NCBI GenBank assembly: GCA_045615885.1
Contig: JAZLFR010000073.1
Location: forward strand, 21,862-85,861
DNA length: 64,000 bases
From: UBA1765 sp045615885
Lineage (GTDB): Bacteria; Fibrobacterota; Fibrobacteria; Fibrobacterales; Fibrobacteraceae
Direction: 5' to 3'
A model generated the notes under the pieces. That model was not told where the DNA came from, did no database searches, and saw only the letters and a program-made list of their open reading frames with translations. Positions 26,278-35,735 of this stretch are shown piece by piece (the stretch's first letter is position 1; every line of letters starts with the position of its first letter). The position numbers and the translations under genes are program-made.

Positions 26278-27318
26278 ATGGAAAAACTGCTGACAATCAT
26301 TGTTCCTACTTATAATATGGAGATGTATTTGGACAAGTGCCTTACATCTCTTATTGTTGGTGAACCTGATTGTGAAGTGATGCGGAAACTTGAGGTTCTT
26401 GTAATCAATGACGGATCCACTGACAAATCTTCAGAAATTGCCCATAGCTACGAAAATCGTTATCCGAATACATTTAAAGTAATAGATAAGTCGAATGGAC
26501 ATTACGGATCCTGTATTAATATCGCGTTGCCTCTAGCTACGGGAAAATATGTAAAGATTCTTGACGCTGACGATTGTTTTAACACATCACTTTTTGAACG
26601 GTATCTAAAAGAACTGAAAACGTTAGATGTTGATTTAGTATTCAATAATATGGATATTGTCAACCGAAGATACGAAAAGACTGGGGAATGGAGGGTGAAA
26701 CAACCGGAACGACGAGTATTAGTATTTGAAGAAATATGCAAGCGTGCACAAAGTTTCTTTGTGCATAAATTTGCATATAGAACTTCTTTATTGAGAATTA
26801 TAGGATATCACCAAACGGAAGGAGTATCCTATTCTGATATGGAATGGGTATCGAAACCGATGGTGGCTGTTAATTCAGCCTATTATATTCCACTAAATAT
26901 ATATAATTATAATCGAGACAGAGATGGGCAGACAATTTCGAAGGATGCCAAAAGCAAGTCGCTAGGTTCCATTAAAACCATGGTTTTGAACCTTGGCGAA
27001 TTATGGAACTCTTACAACGGGGAAACCTTGAGAAAGCAATGTTTTTACGCTATTTTCTCGAAGGAGATAAGAGTTGTGTACAATGAGTTTATCTGTCAAC
27101 ACTATTATGATGACAAGGAGTTTAGAAACTTTGATAAGGAACTGCTTCAACGCTTTCCTGTCATGAAAAAATTAATCGATGAACTAGGACAGATTAATTG
27201 CTTGCTGTTTGATTTGCATCCAATTTTGTATTGGAGAAGTCGTAATAAGTTAATGCAATGGGCTGTGAAGCTGAGAATTAAAGCAGGAATGGCTTGGAGA
27301 TTTGTTAGAGGTTGTTAA
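26278..27318 (+). CDS. Glycosyltransferase family 2 protein
   Basis: 346 residues from ATG 26278. N-terminal LLTIIVPTYNMEMYLDKCL, VLVINDGSTDKSSEIA, NGHYGSCINIAL and ILDADDCF (metal site). The presence of HYGSCINIAL rather than the usual GLSxARN places it in a subgroup common in Firmicutes and Bacteroidetes capsule loci. It immediately precedes the cytidylyltransferase gene. Substrate unknown. Confidence 0.88.
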   Translation: MEKLLTIIVPTYNMEMYLDKCLTSLIVGEPDCEVMRKLEVLVINDGSTDKSSEIAHSYENRYPNTFKVIDKSNGHYGSCINIALPLATGKYVKILDADDCFNTSLFERYLKELKTLDVDLVFNNMDIVNRRYEKTGEWRVKQPERRVLVFEEICKRAQSFFVHKFAYRTSLLRIIGYHQTEGVSYSDMEWVSKPMVAVNSAYYIPLNIYNYNRDRDGQTISKDAKSKSLGSIKTMVLNLGELWNSYNGETLRKQCFYAIFSKEIRVVYNEFICQHYYDDKEFRNFDKELLQRFPVMKKLIDELGQINCLLFDLHPILYWRSRNKLMQWAVKLRIKAGMAWRFVRGC

Positions 27319-27322
27319 AAAA

Positions 27323-28057
27323 ATGAATCGAATGAAAGAACAAAACATTGCAGTCATTTTTGCTGGGGGCTATGGCTCTCGGATGGGTAATCCGAATGTG
27401 CCGAAGCAGTTTTTGAAACTGGATGGTAAGCCTATCATCGTTTATACGCTGGAATTGTTCCAGAATCATCCTATGATTGACGCTATCGTTGTTGTCTGTA
27501 TTGCGTCGTGGATGGATCGTCTTAAGGGTATGCTTGCAACTTATAAAATAGACAAGGTTAAAGTTGTTGTTGAAGGTGGCAATTGTACGCAATCATCGAT
27601 TTATAAGGGGTTGCGTGCAGCAGAACAACTTGCGTCGATGGATTCTGTTGTTTTGGTGCATGATGGTGTTCGTCCGCTGATTACGGAACAGACGATTACG
27701 GATAATATCAAGATGGTTCGTGAGTCGGGGATTTGTATTACTTGTGCTCCGCCAACAGAGACTATCCTTGTTGATGATTCTCAGGGAGGCTTCAATGTGC
27801 CTCGTCGTTCAAATATGCTCGTTGCTCGTGCTCCGCAAAGTTTTAAGTTAGGTGAAATCCTAGAACTTCATAATCAGGCGATTGAGAATGGCAAGCTGGA
27901 TTTTATAGATTGTTGCGAAATGGCGCGGTATTATGGAAAACGAATTGCGACCGTGATGGGCCCTGCAGAAAATATCAAGATTACCACGCCTGCCGATTTC
28001 TTCGTGTTTGAAGCTTACATTCGCATGTTGGAAAAACAACTTGTTCTTGGTGTGTAA
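27323..28057 (+). CDS. IspD/TarI-like cytidylyltransferase (probable polyol-5-phosphate cytidylyltransferase)
   Basis: About 244 residues. N-terminal AVIFAGGYGSRMGNPNVPKQFL is the CTP-binding loop of the IspD/TarI family; VLVHDGVRPLIT and later FIDCCEMARYYG are also family blocks. TarI-type enzymes make CDP-ribitol, IspD makes the methylerythritol intermediate. The context (next an SDR, then a CDP-polyol phosphotransferase-like gene) argues for a CDP-activated polyol for surface glycan decoration rather than isoprenoid synthesis. AGAGG at 27307-27311 supports ATG 27323; ATG 27332 is an alternative. The stop overlaps the SDR start as TAATG. Confidence 0.82.
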   Translation: MNRMKEQNIAVIFAGGYGSRMGNPNVPKQFLKLDGKPIIVYTLELFQNHPMIDAIVVVCIASWMDRLKGMLATYKIDKVKVVVEGGNCTQSSIYKGLRAAEQLASMDSVVLVHDGVRPLITEQTITDNIKMVRESGICITCAPPTETILVDDSQGGFNVPRRSNMLVARAPQSFKLGEILELHNQAIENGKLDFIDCCEMARYYGKRIATVMGPAENIKITTPADFFVFEAYIRMLEKQLVLGV

Positions 28058-29019
28058 TGCTGCTTGACGATTCTACAATTCTGATTACAGGTGGAACTGG
28101 GCTGATTGGCTCGGCGCTGGTGCGTCATCTGCTTGAATCTTATTCCTGCAGAATTATTTTGCCGGTACGAAATGTTGCAAAGGCAAAGAAAATGTTTGGC
28201 GAGCGCACCAATGTTTTTTTTGTAGAATATGATTTTGCAAAGGATCCTTCGGAGCGTTTTGAATTGGCCTTGAAGAATGTCGGCTCGGTAGATTTTATTA
28301 TTCATGGCGCATGTCCGACAGATTCCAAGTTTATGAAGGAATGTCCGGAAGAAACCAAGCGGATTATTGTAGATGGAACAAGACAAGTTCTTGATTTTGC
28401 AAAGTCGTGTGGCGTAAAATCCATGGTGTTTCTTTCTTCCATGGAAGTCTATGGTGAAATTACGGATGACAGCGTTGCCGTGACAGAAGATGTTGTTGGT
28501 CCGCTTGATGAAAGTAATCCACGCAGTAGCTACCCTTTGGGTAAGCGCCAGGCAGAATCTTTGTGCTTTCGCTATTCTCATGAATTTGATGGTCCAGTAA
28601 AGGTTGCTCGCTTGACACAGACATTTGGGCCGGGAATAGATGTGGATAACGATAATCGTGTGTTTGCCCAATTTATCCGTTGTGCTCGTGATGGCCGAAA
28701 TATTGAACTTTTGACCGCGGGCAAGACCAAACGAATGTATTTACATGTGAATGATGCTGTTTCTGCAATCTTGACTCTTTTGCTAAAAGGCGAGAATGGG
28801 GAAGCCTATAATGTAGCGAACGAATCAACCTATTGCTCCATTAGAGAAATGGCTGAAATTGCCAGAGATTTGTTGAATTCAAATATCAGTGTTTCAACTG
28901 TAGCTGGGGATACATCAGCCTACTTGAACGAAATCCACATGAAACTTTCAACTGAGAAAATTTCGTCTCTTGGCTGGGCGCCTAAATATGGCCTCAAAGA
29001 GATGTTTTTGATGAAATAA
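28057..29019 (+). CDS. Extended short-chain dehydrogenase (NAD-dependent epimerase/dehydratase)
   Basis: 320 residues. N-terminal ILITGGTGLIGSALVRHLL is the NAD-binding GxxGxxG; the catalytic set is Ser (FLSSMEVYG) with the YPLGKRQAE motif (Tyr and Lys of YxxxK). C-terminal substrate region includes MYLHVNDAVSAI and YNVANESTYCSI. Starts within the stop of the cytidylyltransferase gene. In other polyol-phosphate loci an SDR reduces a pentulose 5-phosphate before cytidylylation (Haemophilus Bcs1/Acs1 fuses the two domains), so that activity is plausible; an epimerase on a nucleotide sugar is the alternative. Confidence 0.85.
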   Translation: MLLDDSTILITGGTGLIGSALVRHLLESYSCRIILPVRNVAKAKKMFGERTNVFFVEYDFAKDPSERFELALKNVGSVDFIIHGACPTDSKFMKECPEETKRIIVDGTRQVLDFAKSCGVKSMVFLSSMEVYGEITDDSVAVTEDVVGPLDESNPRSSYPLGKRQAESLCFRYSHEFDGPVKVARLTQTFGPGIDVDNDNRVFAQFIRCARDGRNIELLTAGKTKRMYLHVNDAVSAILTLLLKGENGEAYNVANESTYCSIREMAEIARDLLNSNISVSTVAGDTSAYLNEIHMKLSTEKISSLGWAPKYGLKEMFLMK

Positions 29020-29057
29020 TTTTTACAAAGACTCGCGATAATTCTAAATTTAATATC

Positions 29058-30221
29058 GTGAGTGTTTGCCCTAGATTACATAGTCTCTTTAGAGATTTTA
29101 TAATATTTGTTTTGTTCAAGATCTTTAGATTGTTGCCCTTGCAAAACAAGGTCGTTGCAACGTCTTTTGACGGCTTGAAATATGCGGATAACCCTCGCTT
29201 TATTGTTGAAGCTCTGCATAAAAAAGACCCATCTATTAAGATCGTTTGGCTGCGTAATCGGAATGTTGATTTTGAAGTTCCGGGTTATGTCAAGAAAGTC
29301 GTCTATTCAAATTACATTCGGTCTATTTATGAATTCGCTACAGCCAAGGTGTGGATATCTTCCCATTGGTTGAATATTAATGCTCAAAAAAGGAAAGGGC
29401 AATTTTACATAGAAACCTGGCATGGTGGGCTAGGGATAAAAAAATTAGGTTTTGAATTTAATAAGGGAATGTTGGTTCCTGAAAAAAGAATAAATCATAC
29501 CAATAAGATTGTTGATTTGTATATATCTAATTCAAAACATTTGACAAATGTCTATAGAAATGCCTTTAGGTATAAGGGAAAAATTCTTGAGTGTGGCTAC
29601 CCTAAGACGGATTTCTTGTTGCAAAATAATGAAGGGCTTAAACAGAAAATACTTGAAAAATACGGACTACCGTCAAATGTCAAAATTTTGATGTATGCGC
29701 CTACTCTTAGGGCCGATTATAAAAGGCTATACGAAGGTGTTCGTGAAATTCCGTTTGATGTAGTGGCGCGAACACTTGAAAAAAAGACTGGTGAAAAATG
29801 GGTGGTGTTCTTGCGATTGCATCCTTGGACTGCATATGCACTTGGTAGTAATTGTGCAGAAATTCCAAATGCGATAGATGTGACTCGTTACCCAGAAATG
29901 GTTGAGCTTGCTGCATCTTGTGATGCTTTTATCTCTGATTATTCCAGTTGTATTTTTGATGCGGCAATTCGTGAAATTCCATGTTTTACGTATGCCGAAG
30001 ATTATGAGGGGTACCGATCAACCCGTGGCGTTTATTATGAAATGAATGAACTTCCGTTTCCGTTTGCTCAGAATCCTGATGAATTGATAAAGAATATTGA
30101 AAATTTTAACTTTGCTGAATATCAAAAGAAATGGAATGCTTTTAAAGAACGTGTTGGATTATATGAAACTGGACATGCTTCGGAAGATGTTGCAGAATTG
30201 ATACGGAATTGGATGACGTAA
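29058..30221 (+). CDS. CDP-glycerol/ribitol glycerophosphotransferase family protein (TagB/TarL-like)
   Basis: 387 residues. The Glyphos_transf pattern is clear: VWISSHWLN, FYIETWHGGLGIKKLG (catalytic-type WHG), LMYAPTLRADY, VFLRLHPW and DAFISDYSSCIFDAA. These enzymes move polyol phosphate from a CDP carrier onto a glycan or growing chain and are best known from wall teichoic acid, but also occur in Gram-negative capsules. With the two preceding genes it forms a complete make-and-transfer set. Last gene of the plus-strand locus, ending 43 bp from the convergent locus. Confidence 0.9.
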   Translation: MSVCPRLHSLFRDFIIFVLFKIFRLLPLQNKVVATSFDGLKYADNPRFIVEALHKKDPSIKIVWLRNRNVDFEVPGYVKKVVYSNYIRSIYEFATAKVWISSHWLNINAQKRKGQFYIETWHGGLGIKKLGFEFNKGMLVPEKRINHTNKIVDLYISNSKHLTNVYRNAFRYKGKILECGYPKTDFLLQNNEGLKQKILEKYGLPSNVKILMYAPTLRADYKRLYEGVREIPFDVVARTLEKKTGEKWVVFLRLHPWTAYALGSNCAEIPNAIDVTRYPEMVELAASCDAFISDYSSCIFDAAIREIPCFTYAEDYEGYRSTRGVYYEMNELPFPFAQNPDELIKNIENFNFAEYQKKWNAFKERVGLYETGHASEDVAELIRNWMT

Positions 30222-30264
30222 ACAGTAATCTTTTTGTGATGGATAAATGTTGAAAATTCACAAT

Positions 30265-31224
30265 CTATTTAAAAATTTTGCAGATTAGCATTAACTTGAA
30301 AAGTAGATAGGTGAAGTATGGACTATTTATTCTTATGCAATTTTTTGCAATGAATAAAGTTTTTGGTGAAGTGCTGTTCTTGATTAAAAAAATGTGTTTT
30401 TTATTGATATTCAAAATTTTTTGAATGCGACGCTTTTTTTCTTTAAAGGAATGGGGGCAATCGGAGTAGCACAAATTTTTTATTTTTTGACAAAATGTAA
30501 TGGATAAAGTATTCCTGTAATTGTCGTCTAGAATTATTCCTGTTTTTTTTAGTTCGTTGAAGAAAAGACTTTCCCACCAGGTTTGGTATTCTTCATCCCA
30601 CCTTTTGGTGTAATGCCCATTGTTGATTCTTGTCAAGGATGTGGAATTTAACTGATTTATATGGTAACCGTTATATTTGATGAAGTATGCTGATTGAATA
30701 TTTCTTATGACTTCTAGGTTGTAAATGCGGTCTTCTCCAATATCAACATCTTCCCTAAAGCGAATATGGCCGACTTTTGATGTCTTGAAGATTCTTCCGC
30801 ATGGAGAGATGAAAGCTCTGTGTAAATGGTATGTCTTTTTTATAAAGTTTAAATCAACTTTTTGATGTAAGTTTGTTTCTGAAATTACAACATCAGCATC
30901 GTACTGCAGCAAAGTCTCTATGTAATTAGGGGAAACATAGTCGTCTGCATCTATAAAAGAAAAGTATTCTCCTGAAGCTTTGTTTAAACCGAAATTTCTT
31001 GCAGAAGATGCTCCACCATTTTGTTTATGAAAAACTTGAATTCGCGAATCTTTACGACTATAAAAATCACAGATTTCTCCGGAAGAGTCTGATGAGCCGT
31101 CGTTAATAAGTATGATTTCTAATTTTTTATAAGATTGTGCGATGACTGATTCAATACATTTGGAAATGTATTGTTCAACATTATAAACAGGAATGATTAT
31201 GCTAACGAGAATATCAATTTGCAT
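30265..31224 (-). CDS. Glycosyltransferase family 2 protein
   Basis: 319 residues from the internal ATG at 31224, chosen because the motif VSIIIPVYNVEQYISKCIE starts only a few residues later and the longer frame would overlap the upstream gene by 65 bp; the chosen start still overlaps it by 11 bp. Contains EIILINDGSSDSSGEIC, GGASSARNFGLNKASG and FIDADDY (metal site). Last gene of the minus-strand locus. Very AT-rich codon use. Substrate unknown. Confidence 0.9.
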   Translation of the reverse strand: MQIDILVSIIIPVYNVEQYISKCIESVIAQSYKKLEIILINDGSSDSSGEICDFYSRKDSRIQVFHKQNGGASSARNFGLNKASGEYFSFIDADDYVSPNYIETLLQYDADVVISETNLHQKVDLNFIKKTYHLHRAFISPCGRIFKTSKVGHIRFREDVDIGEDRIYNLEVIRNIQSAYFIKYNGYHINQLNSTSLTRINNGHYTKRWDEEYQTWWESLFFNELKKTGIILDDNYRNTLSITFCQKIKNLCYSDCPHSFKEKKRRIQKILNINKKHIFLIKNSTSPKTLFIAKNCIRINSPYFTYLLFKLMLICKIFK

Positions 31225-32284
31225 GTTTTGATTCGAAAATTGACGAAAAAAGAGAAACCCATTGTTTTGTAATTGCATCTTTTGCGAATAATTCCAAGTT
31301 GTGTCCTGAATTATTGGAAATCCTTAGTCTTTCTTCATTGTTTTCAATGAGATTAACGATTTTTTGAGCCATTTGGTTTACATCAAAATTCGGAATTAAG
31401 AAACCGTCAATATTTTCTGTTATTATTTCTCTAGGACCACATTCAACATCAAAACTAAGTACTGGTAATTTATAGGCTTTTGCTTCTAACAGTACCATTC
31501 CCAGCGGTTCCAATTTTGAAGTTAAAACGAATATGGAGGCTTTGGGATATTCTTCATCCATGTCGTTGCAATGTCCATAAAAATGAATGTTATTTTCTAG
31601 ATGGTATTCTTCAACTAGCGATTTAACCTGGTCAAAGTAAGACCCAGTATTTTGACCATAAATAATCCACTTCCAATCAGGATGTTGGTTGAAAATGATT
31701 TTACCGATTTCTGGAATTATTTTAAAATTCTTGATATCGGTAAAGTGTCCTGCACTTATGATTGTTTTTGATTTTAAATTGTAATCTAGTTCTGTTTTTG
31801 CCAGTGGTGCTATGTTGTATATTTGCTGTAGTTTTGTCCCTATTTTGAAATGTTTTTTAAAGTTGCTCTCATCTTCTTTCGTAAGAAGAACATACGCATC
31901 GCAATGTTTTAATTCAAATTGCCTTATAAACTGAATTTTTTTTAGACCGAATGTTTTTAAATAATTTTCGTGTTCCCAAATAATGTGTTTACATCCATGT
32001 AGCCTTGCAGGTAAAAAAGAGTTTAATCCTGTCATAGCCTCACAGGAAATTACTAAATCAATTTTTTCCTTTCTTAGGAAAGAAAATACTTTAAGGTTTG
32101 AAAAAATAATGTTTGATGAATTTATGCAAGAATAGTGAATAGATTTGTTTAAATCATATAATGGTTTTAGAACTTCTGTGTTTAATACGAATATGTCATG
32201 AAAAAAACATAATTCATTGGCTAACAGAAATGTTGCTCGATCTACGCCACCTCCTGTAAAATGCCCTAAAAAACAAATTCTCAT
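31214..32284 (-). CDS. Glycosyltransferase family 4 protein
   Basis: 356 residues. N-terminal FLGHFTGGGVDRATFLLANEL has the glycine loop of the acceptor domain. The C-terminal donor domain has IISAGHFTDIKNF, IYGQNTGSYFD and a FVLTSKLEPLGMVLLEAKAY stretch, the family E-x7-E region. Retaining GT-B enzyme. Overlaps the following gene by 11 bp and is 6 bp from the preceding one. Substrate unknown. Confidence 0.88.
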   Translation of the reverse strand: MRICFLGHFTGGGVDRATFLLANELCFFHDIFVLNTEVLKPLYDLNKSIHYSCINSSNIIFSNLKVFSFLRKEKIDLVISCEAMTGLNSFLPARLHGCKHIIWEHENYLKTFGLKKIQFIRQFELKHCDAYVLLTKEDESNFKKHFKIGTKLQQIYNIAPLAKTELDYNLKSKTIISAGHFTDIKNFKIIPEIGKIIFNQHPDWKWIIYGQNTGSYFDQVKSLVEEYHLENNIHFYGHCNDMDEEYPKASIFVLTSKLEPLGMVLLEAKAYKLPVLSFDVECGPREIITENIDGFLIPNFDVNQMAQKIVNLIENNEERLRISNNSGHNLELFAKDAITKQWVSLFSSIFESKHAN

Positions 32285-32290
32285 AAGTGT

Positions 32291-33238
32291 TTACTCCAAG
32301 ATGAAATTTCTTGATTTCAGTAAAATTTTTGAACATAATTCTATAATTCTAAAAGGTAAATTGCGCTTGAGGAACAAAATGTTTAAAAGTGAATAGGAAT
32401 ATGTTTTTGAAAGCATGAACGAGGAATCTTTTTTGATTAAAGTTTTGATCTTTAAAATAGATTGCTTGTGATTTTCGGTAAATGATTGTGCATTCTTTAT
32501 GTCGTTTAACAAGTTGTCGTAAACAGAAGTCCTGTTTTGGGTTATGACATTGTATAAGTGTAAAATTTTTGCTTCATCTAGGAACGAGATGCCCGATAGC
32601 TCAAAAATTTGAGCATGCCACATATCGGAAATTTTACACACGATGTTTGATTCTGAGCACACTTTAAAAAAAACAGGCTGGTCGATACATAATTTATGAT
32701 CAACACAAAATGTCCAGTATTCAAACCATTTATTATAAAATTCTTTGGTTTCTACGGAATCTCTGACGAGTAATATGCCTGTATTGTAATATGGAACTCT
32801 TTTTTGTGGAATGTTTAGAAGATTATAAATCTTTTGAGATTCAATATTTCTATTTACACTAGCTTTTTGGTGCTTGTCATATACAGCACCAATTTGACAA
32901 TTTAACCTTGATAATTCATCAACGCTTGATAGTACTATAGTGTCGGTATCTAAAATGAGAATTGTTCCATCAATGAATTGACGAATATTTGTCTTGATGT
33001 ATCTAGAGCGAATTCTTTTTGTTAAGTTGAATTTTTGAGGAATATCAACAATGATGGTCTTGTTTACAAGGTCGAGTAGAGTAGCGCGATACTCAGTAAG
33101 GGTTTTCTTGGTATTAACATCTGTAATAAGTATGATTTCTATTTCTGGGTTATAATGCCTTGCTGACCAGGCTGAAATTATAGCTTGTTCGCAATATAAG
33201 TCATCATAATCAGAAATAAGGGAGTATACTATTTTCAT
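32291..33238 (-). CDS. GT8-like nucleotide-diphospho-sugar transferase
   Basis: 315 residues, with KIVYSLISDYDDLYCEQA, then IISAWSARHYNP, LILDTDTIVLSSVDEL (DxD) and YYNTGILLVRD. It is a paralogue of the plus-strand gene at 24074, with the same motifs in the same order and a similar C-terminal region after the DxD domain. The two occur in loci of opposite orientation. Expected to transfer a hexose or hexosamine; specificity unknown. Confidence 0.82.
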   Translation of the reverse strand: MKIVYSLISDYDDLYCEQAIISAWSARHYNPEIEIILITDVNTKKTLTEYRATLLDLVNKTIIVDIPQKFNLTKRIRSRYIKTNIRQFIDGTILILDTDTIVLSSVDELSRLNCQIGAVYDKHQKASVNRNIESQKIYNLLNIPQKRVPYYNTGILLVRDSVETKEFYNKWFEYWTFCVDHKLCIDQPVFFKVCSESNIVCKISDMWHAQIFELSGISFLDEAKILHLYNVITQNRTSVYDNLLNDIKNAQSFTENHKQSILKIKTLIKKDSSFMLSKTYSYSLLNILFLKRNLPFRIIELCSKILLKSRNFILE

Positions 33239-33265
33239 AATAAACCTGACGAATTTTAGAAAAAT

Positions 33266-34717
33266 CTATAAACTTTGTTTTTTGTGAGAAACGAAATTTC
33301 CTAAAATAATCAAAAATTGTTTGTAGCTGTATAAATTTAAAATAGAAGAAAGTTTGATGTAAAGAAAAATAAAGATCCCACATTGAATGAAGATAGTTGT
33401 TATTTCAGATGTTTCAATAAAACTTATCGGGTATACTAAAAAGCCTATAACAATAGAAAGTAAAGTCTGTGGTATAAAATCTTTCATTTGGTTAATGTAA
33501 CTGTAGTTAAATATTTTTTTGTTTGGCCAACTGTTTATAATTTGGCTGCAAACATTAGAAATGATTAAACTATAAGCCATTGCCATTACACTTATTTGGG
33601 CCGTAATGATGATTAAAATAATGCCAATTGATTTTTTTAGAATATCCATTTTTAGAATTAAATCACTGCGTCCAATAGCTTTGATTGCATTCATATTTGC
33701 AGTGTGAATTGGTGAAAATGCGCTAGTAATGCAAAAAACTCTAAGGAATGGTACACAGGGAAGCCATTTTTCGGATAATACTAATTTAACGAGTGGTTCT
33801 GCTGATATGGCAAGAATAATCATGAATGGTATCATTATGTAGGAACTGATACATATCGTTTTTTTCATAATGTCTTTTAATCGCTTAGTATCGTCTTGCT
33901 CAATTGCCATTGCCGGGAATAGAACGCTATTTATAGAAGAACCGAGGTTGCTTTCTATGATTGTGGGAAATTGGCTTCCTCGATTATAAAAAGCTAAATC
34001 TTGTGGCGTGTAGATTTTGGAAATTAATATTTGCCTGAGCTGACTATAACCGGTATCGATAAAAGAAGTTAAAAGAAGTTTCCAGCCAAAATGAAAGAGA
34101 TCTTTTAATTTTCTGTATGAAAAAATTAGTTTTGGTCGCCAAGGTACAATGATGCATAATGTGAATGTGGTTATGAATGCGCTACTCAGTTGTTGCCAGA
34201 CAAGCGCCCAAATTCCGTAATCATGATAAGCCAAGAAAATGCCGATAAAAGCTGATGTAAATGTCCCATATAGCGTTGAAAAGAACTGTTTTCTAAATAG
34301 TAATTTTTTTGAAATAAAACTTTGCAGGGTGTTTTTTATTCCAAATAAAAAAAGTAGTGGGCTAAGCGCTTTTATTGCCTTGTCTAAATCAGAAATGTTG
34401 AAAAATTGGGCTATAAAAGGGGCTGCAGAAAAAATTACTATAGAAAAAAGAGTCCCTACAGCAATATTAAAGAAAAAAACTGTAGAAAAATCACTGTCAT
34501 CGGCATCCTTTTTTTGGATAAGAGCTATGCCGAAACCGGAGTCTACGAATACTTGTAAAAAATTAATGAGGATGAGAATGATTGCGATTTTCCCATAGTC
34601 GGAAGGGGCTAAAAGTCTTGCTAGAATTATAGAAACTAGAAGACTAATAGCCTGCGATCCGCTACGCTCAAAAAAGCGCCATAGAAAATTTTTGATAATG
34701 ATTCTACTAGTTATCAT
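33266..34717 (-). CDS. wzx: Oligosaccharide flippase, MOP superfamily
   Basis: 483 residues with about 12-14 hydrophobic helices. The N-terminus FLWRFFERSGSQAISLLVSIILARLL and DYGKIAI block is typical of the lipopolysaccharide biosynthesis (WzxC/RfbX) branch, with GFGIALIQKKD shortly after. It would flip undecaprenyl-linked repeat units to the periplasm for polymerisation by the Wzy at 37707. A stretch of 44 bp without an ORF precedes it. Strongly AT-rich. It marks the minus-strand locus as Wzx/Wzy-dependent. Confidence 0.92.
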   Translation of the reverse strand: MITSRIIIKNFLWRFFERSGSQAISLLVSIILARLLAPSDYGKIAIILILINFLQVFVDSGFGIALIQKKDADDSDFSTVFFFNIAVGTLFSIVIFSAAPFIAQFFNISDLDKAIKALSPLLFLFGIKNTLQSFISKKLLFRKQFFSTLYGTFTSAFIGIFLAYHDYGIWALVWQQLSSAFITTFTLCIIVPWRPKLIFSYRKLKDLFHFGWKLLLTSFIDTGYSQLRQILISKIYTPQDLAFYNRGSQFPTIIESNLGSSINSVLFPAMAIEQDDTKRLKDIMKKTICISSYIMIPFMIILAISAEPLVKLVLSEKWLPCVPFLRVFCITSAFSPIHTANMNAIKAIGRSDLILKMDILKKSIGIILIIITAQISVMAMAYSLIISNVCSQIINSWPNKKIFNYSYINQMKDFIPQTLLSIVIGFLVYPISFIETSEITTIFIQCGIFIFLYIKLSSILNLYSYKQFLIILGNFVSHKKQSL

Positions 34718-34761
34718 GTCCTAAAATTATAGAGGATGCGTTAAATTGTTGATAAAAGAAA

Positions 34762-35712
34762 TTATTTTGCCTTTAGTATTGTTAAATACAAAGATGGACA
34801 ATTCCTATAACAAAAACCGAGAATTTTTAGTTTCAGGCATCTTTTATCTTTATTCAAAATTTTCTTTTTGTAGCTTGTTTTGCTTCTATATAACCAATAT
34901 ATGTTCTTTAATGGGTGCTTGCAATTTTCTACCCAGGGCCTTGTTGTCATATTTGGGGTGAAATGTACAAAAACTGGGCTAGTTCTTGATTCTAAAATTT
35001 CGTTGTCTGAATAGTAACTTGGTAATCCGTAGATTTTTTTGATTTGATTTCTATTTAGCTGGAATAGAGCTGTAAAAACATTGTATTTTGGGGGGAGAAT
35101 CTTTATCAGGTTTTGCTTTCCTAAAACTCCATTAATAGTTCCTTGATCCATCGCATCAACAACACCTTTCCTTTCTTTTACAAAGTCTATGCATTGTTGC
35201 GTGAAATTGATTTCTCGACAATAGTCTAGATTCCAAAGAATCATGCCGGCGTTAATGTATGTTTGTTCTTTTGTGAGTCCAACATTTATATGCCTTTGAA
35301 TAGGATTAATATCACAAACTCCTGCAATGGCATATTCGTTTAAAATAGTTTCATAAATTTCTTTTAGATTGCCTTGGACAATTGCATCAACGTCAAAGTA
35401 AAATGCTCTACACTCTTCAGTTAGAATTTCTGGTATGAAAATTCTAGCAAAAGTTGCCAAACTACGATCTTTGGATACATCTCCTCCAAGCCGGGATGCT
35501 ATATAGTTTTCCGAAATAGGGAAAATTTTAAATTTTAAATTAGGATATTTGCTTGAATAACGTAAAATATTTTCTTTTGAATCTTCTAGAATGCCACTGT
35601 CTAAAACAGTGATTTTTATTTCTCCGACATCAGCATTATTTTCTGCAATAGAAACAATTAATGTTTCTAAATGTGGAACATAATTTTGATCACTAGCGAC
35701 AACGATATTCAT
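34762..35712 (-). CDS. Glycosyltransferase family 8 protein
   Basis: 316 residues. Opens NIVVASDQNYVPHLETLIVSI, then ATFARIFIPEIL, AFYFDVDAIVQGNL (DxD) and TYINAGMILWNLDYCR, the classical GT8 order of LPS galactosyl/glucosyltransferases such as WaaJ, including a QGTING block. Near the C-terminus VHFTP...KPW-like residues (HFTPNMTTRPW) match the family substrate loop. Retaining enzyme acting on a lipid-linked acceptor. Substrate not decided. Confidence 0.9.
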   Translation of the reverse strand: MNIVVASDQNYVPHLETLIVSIAENNADVGEIKITVLDSGILEDSKENILRYSSKYPNLKFKIFPISENYIASRLGGDVSKDRSLATFARIFIPEILTEECRAFYFDVDAIVQGNLKEIYETILNEYAIAGVCDINPIQRHINVGLTKEQTYINAGMILWNLDYCREINFTQQCIDFVKERKGVVDAMDQGTINGVLGKQNLIKILPPKYNVFTALFQLNRNQIKKIYGLPSYYSDNEILESRTSPVFVHFTPNMTTRPWVENCKHPLKNIYWLYRSKTSYKKKILNKDKRCLKLKILGFCYRNCPSLYLTILKAK

Positions 35713-35735
35713 ATGAATTCTTTCTATGGATGATT

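Noticed and set aside
27323..28057. Cytidylyltransferase as the housekeeping IspD of isoprenoid synthesis
   Set aside because: Coupled to an SDR and a CDP-polyol phosphotransferase-like gene in a glycan locus, which fits polyol activation better. It cannot be fully excluded without knowing whether another ispD exists.
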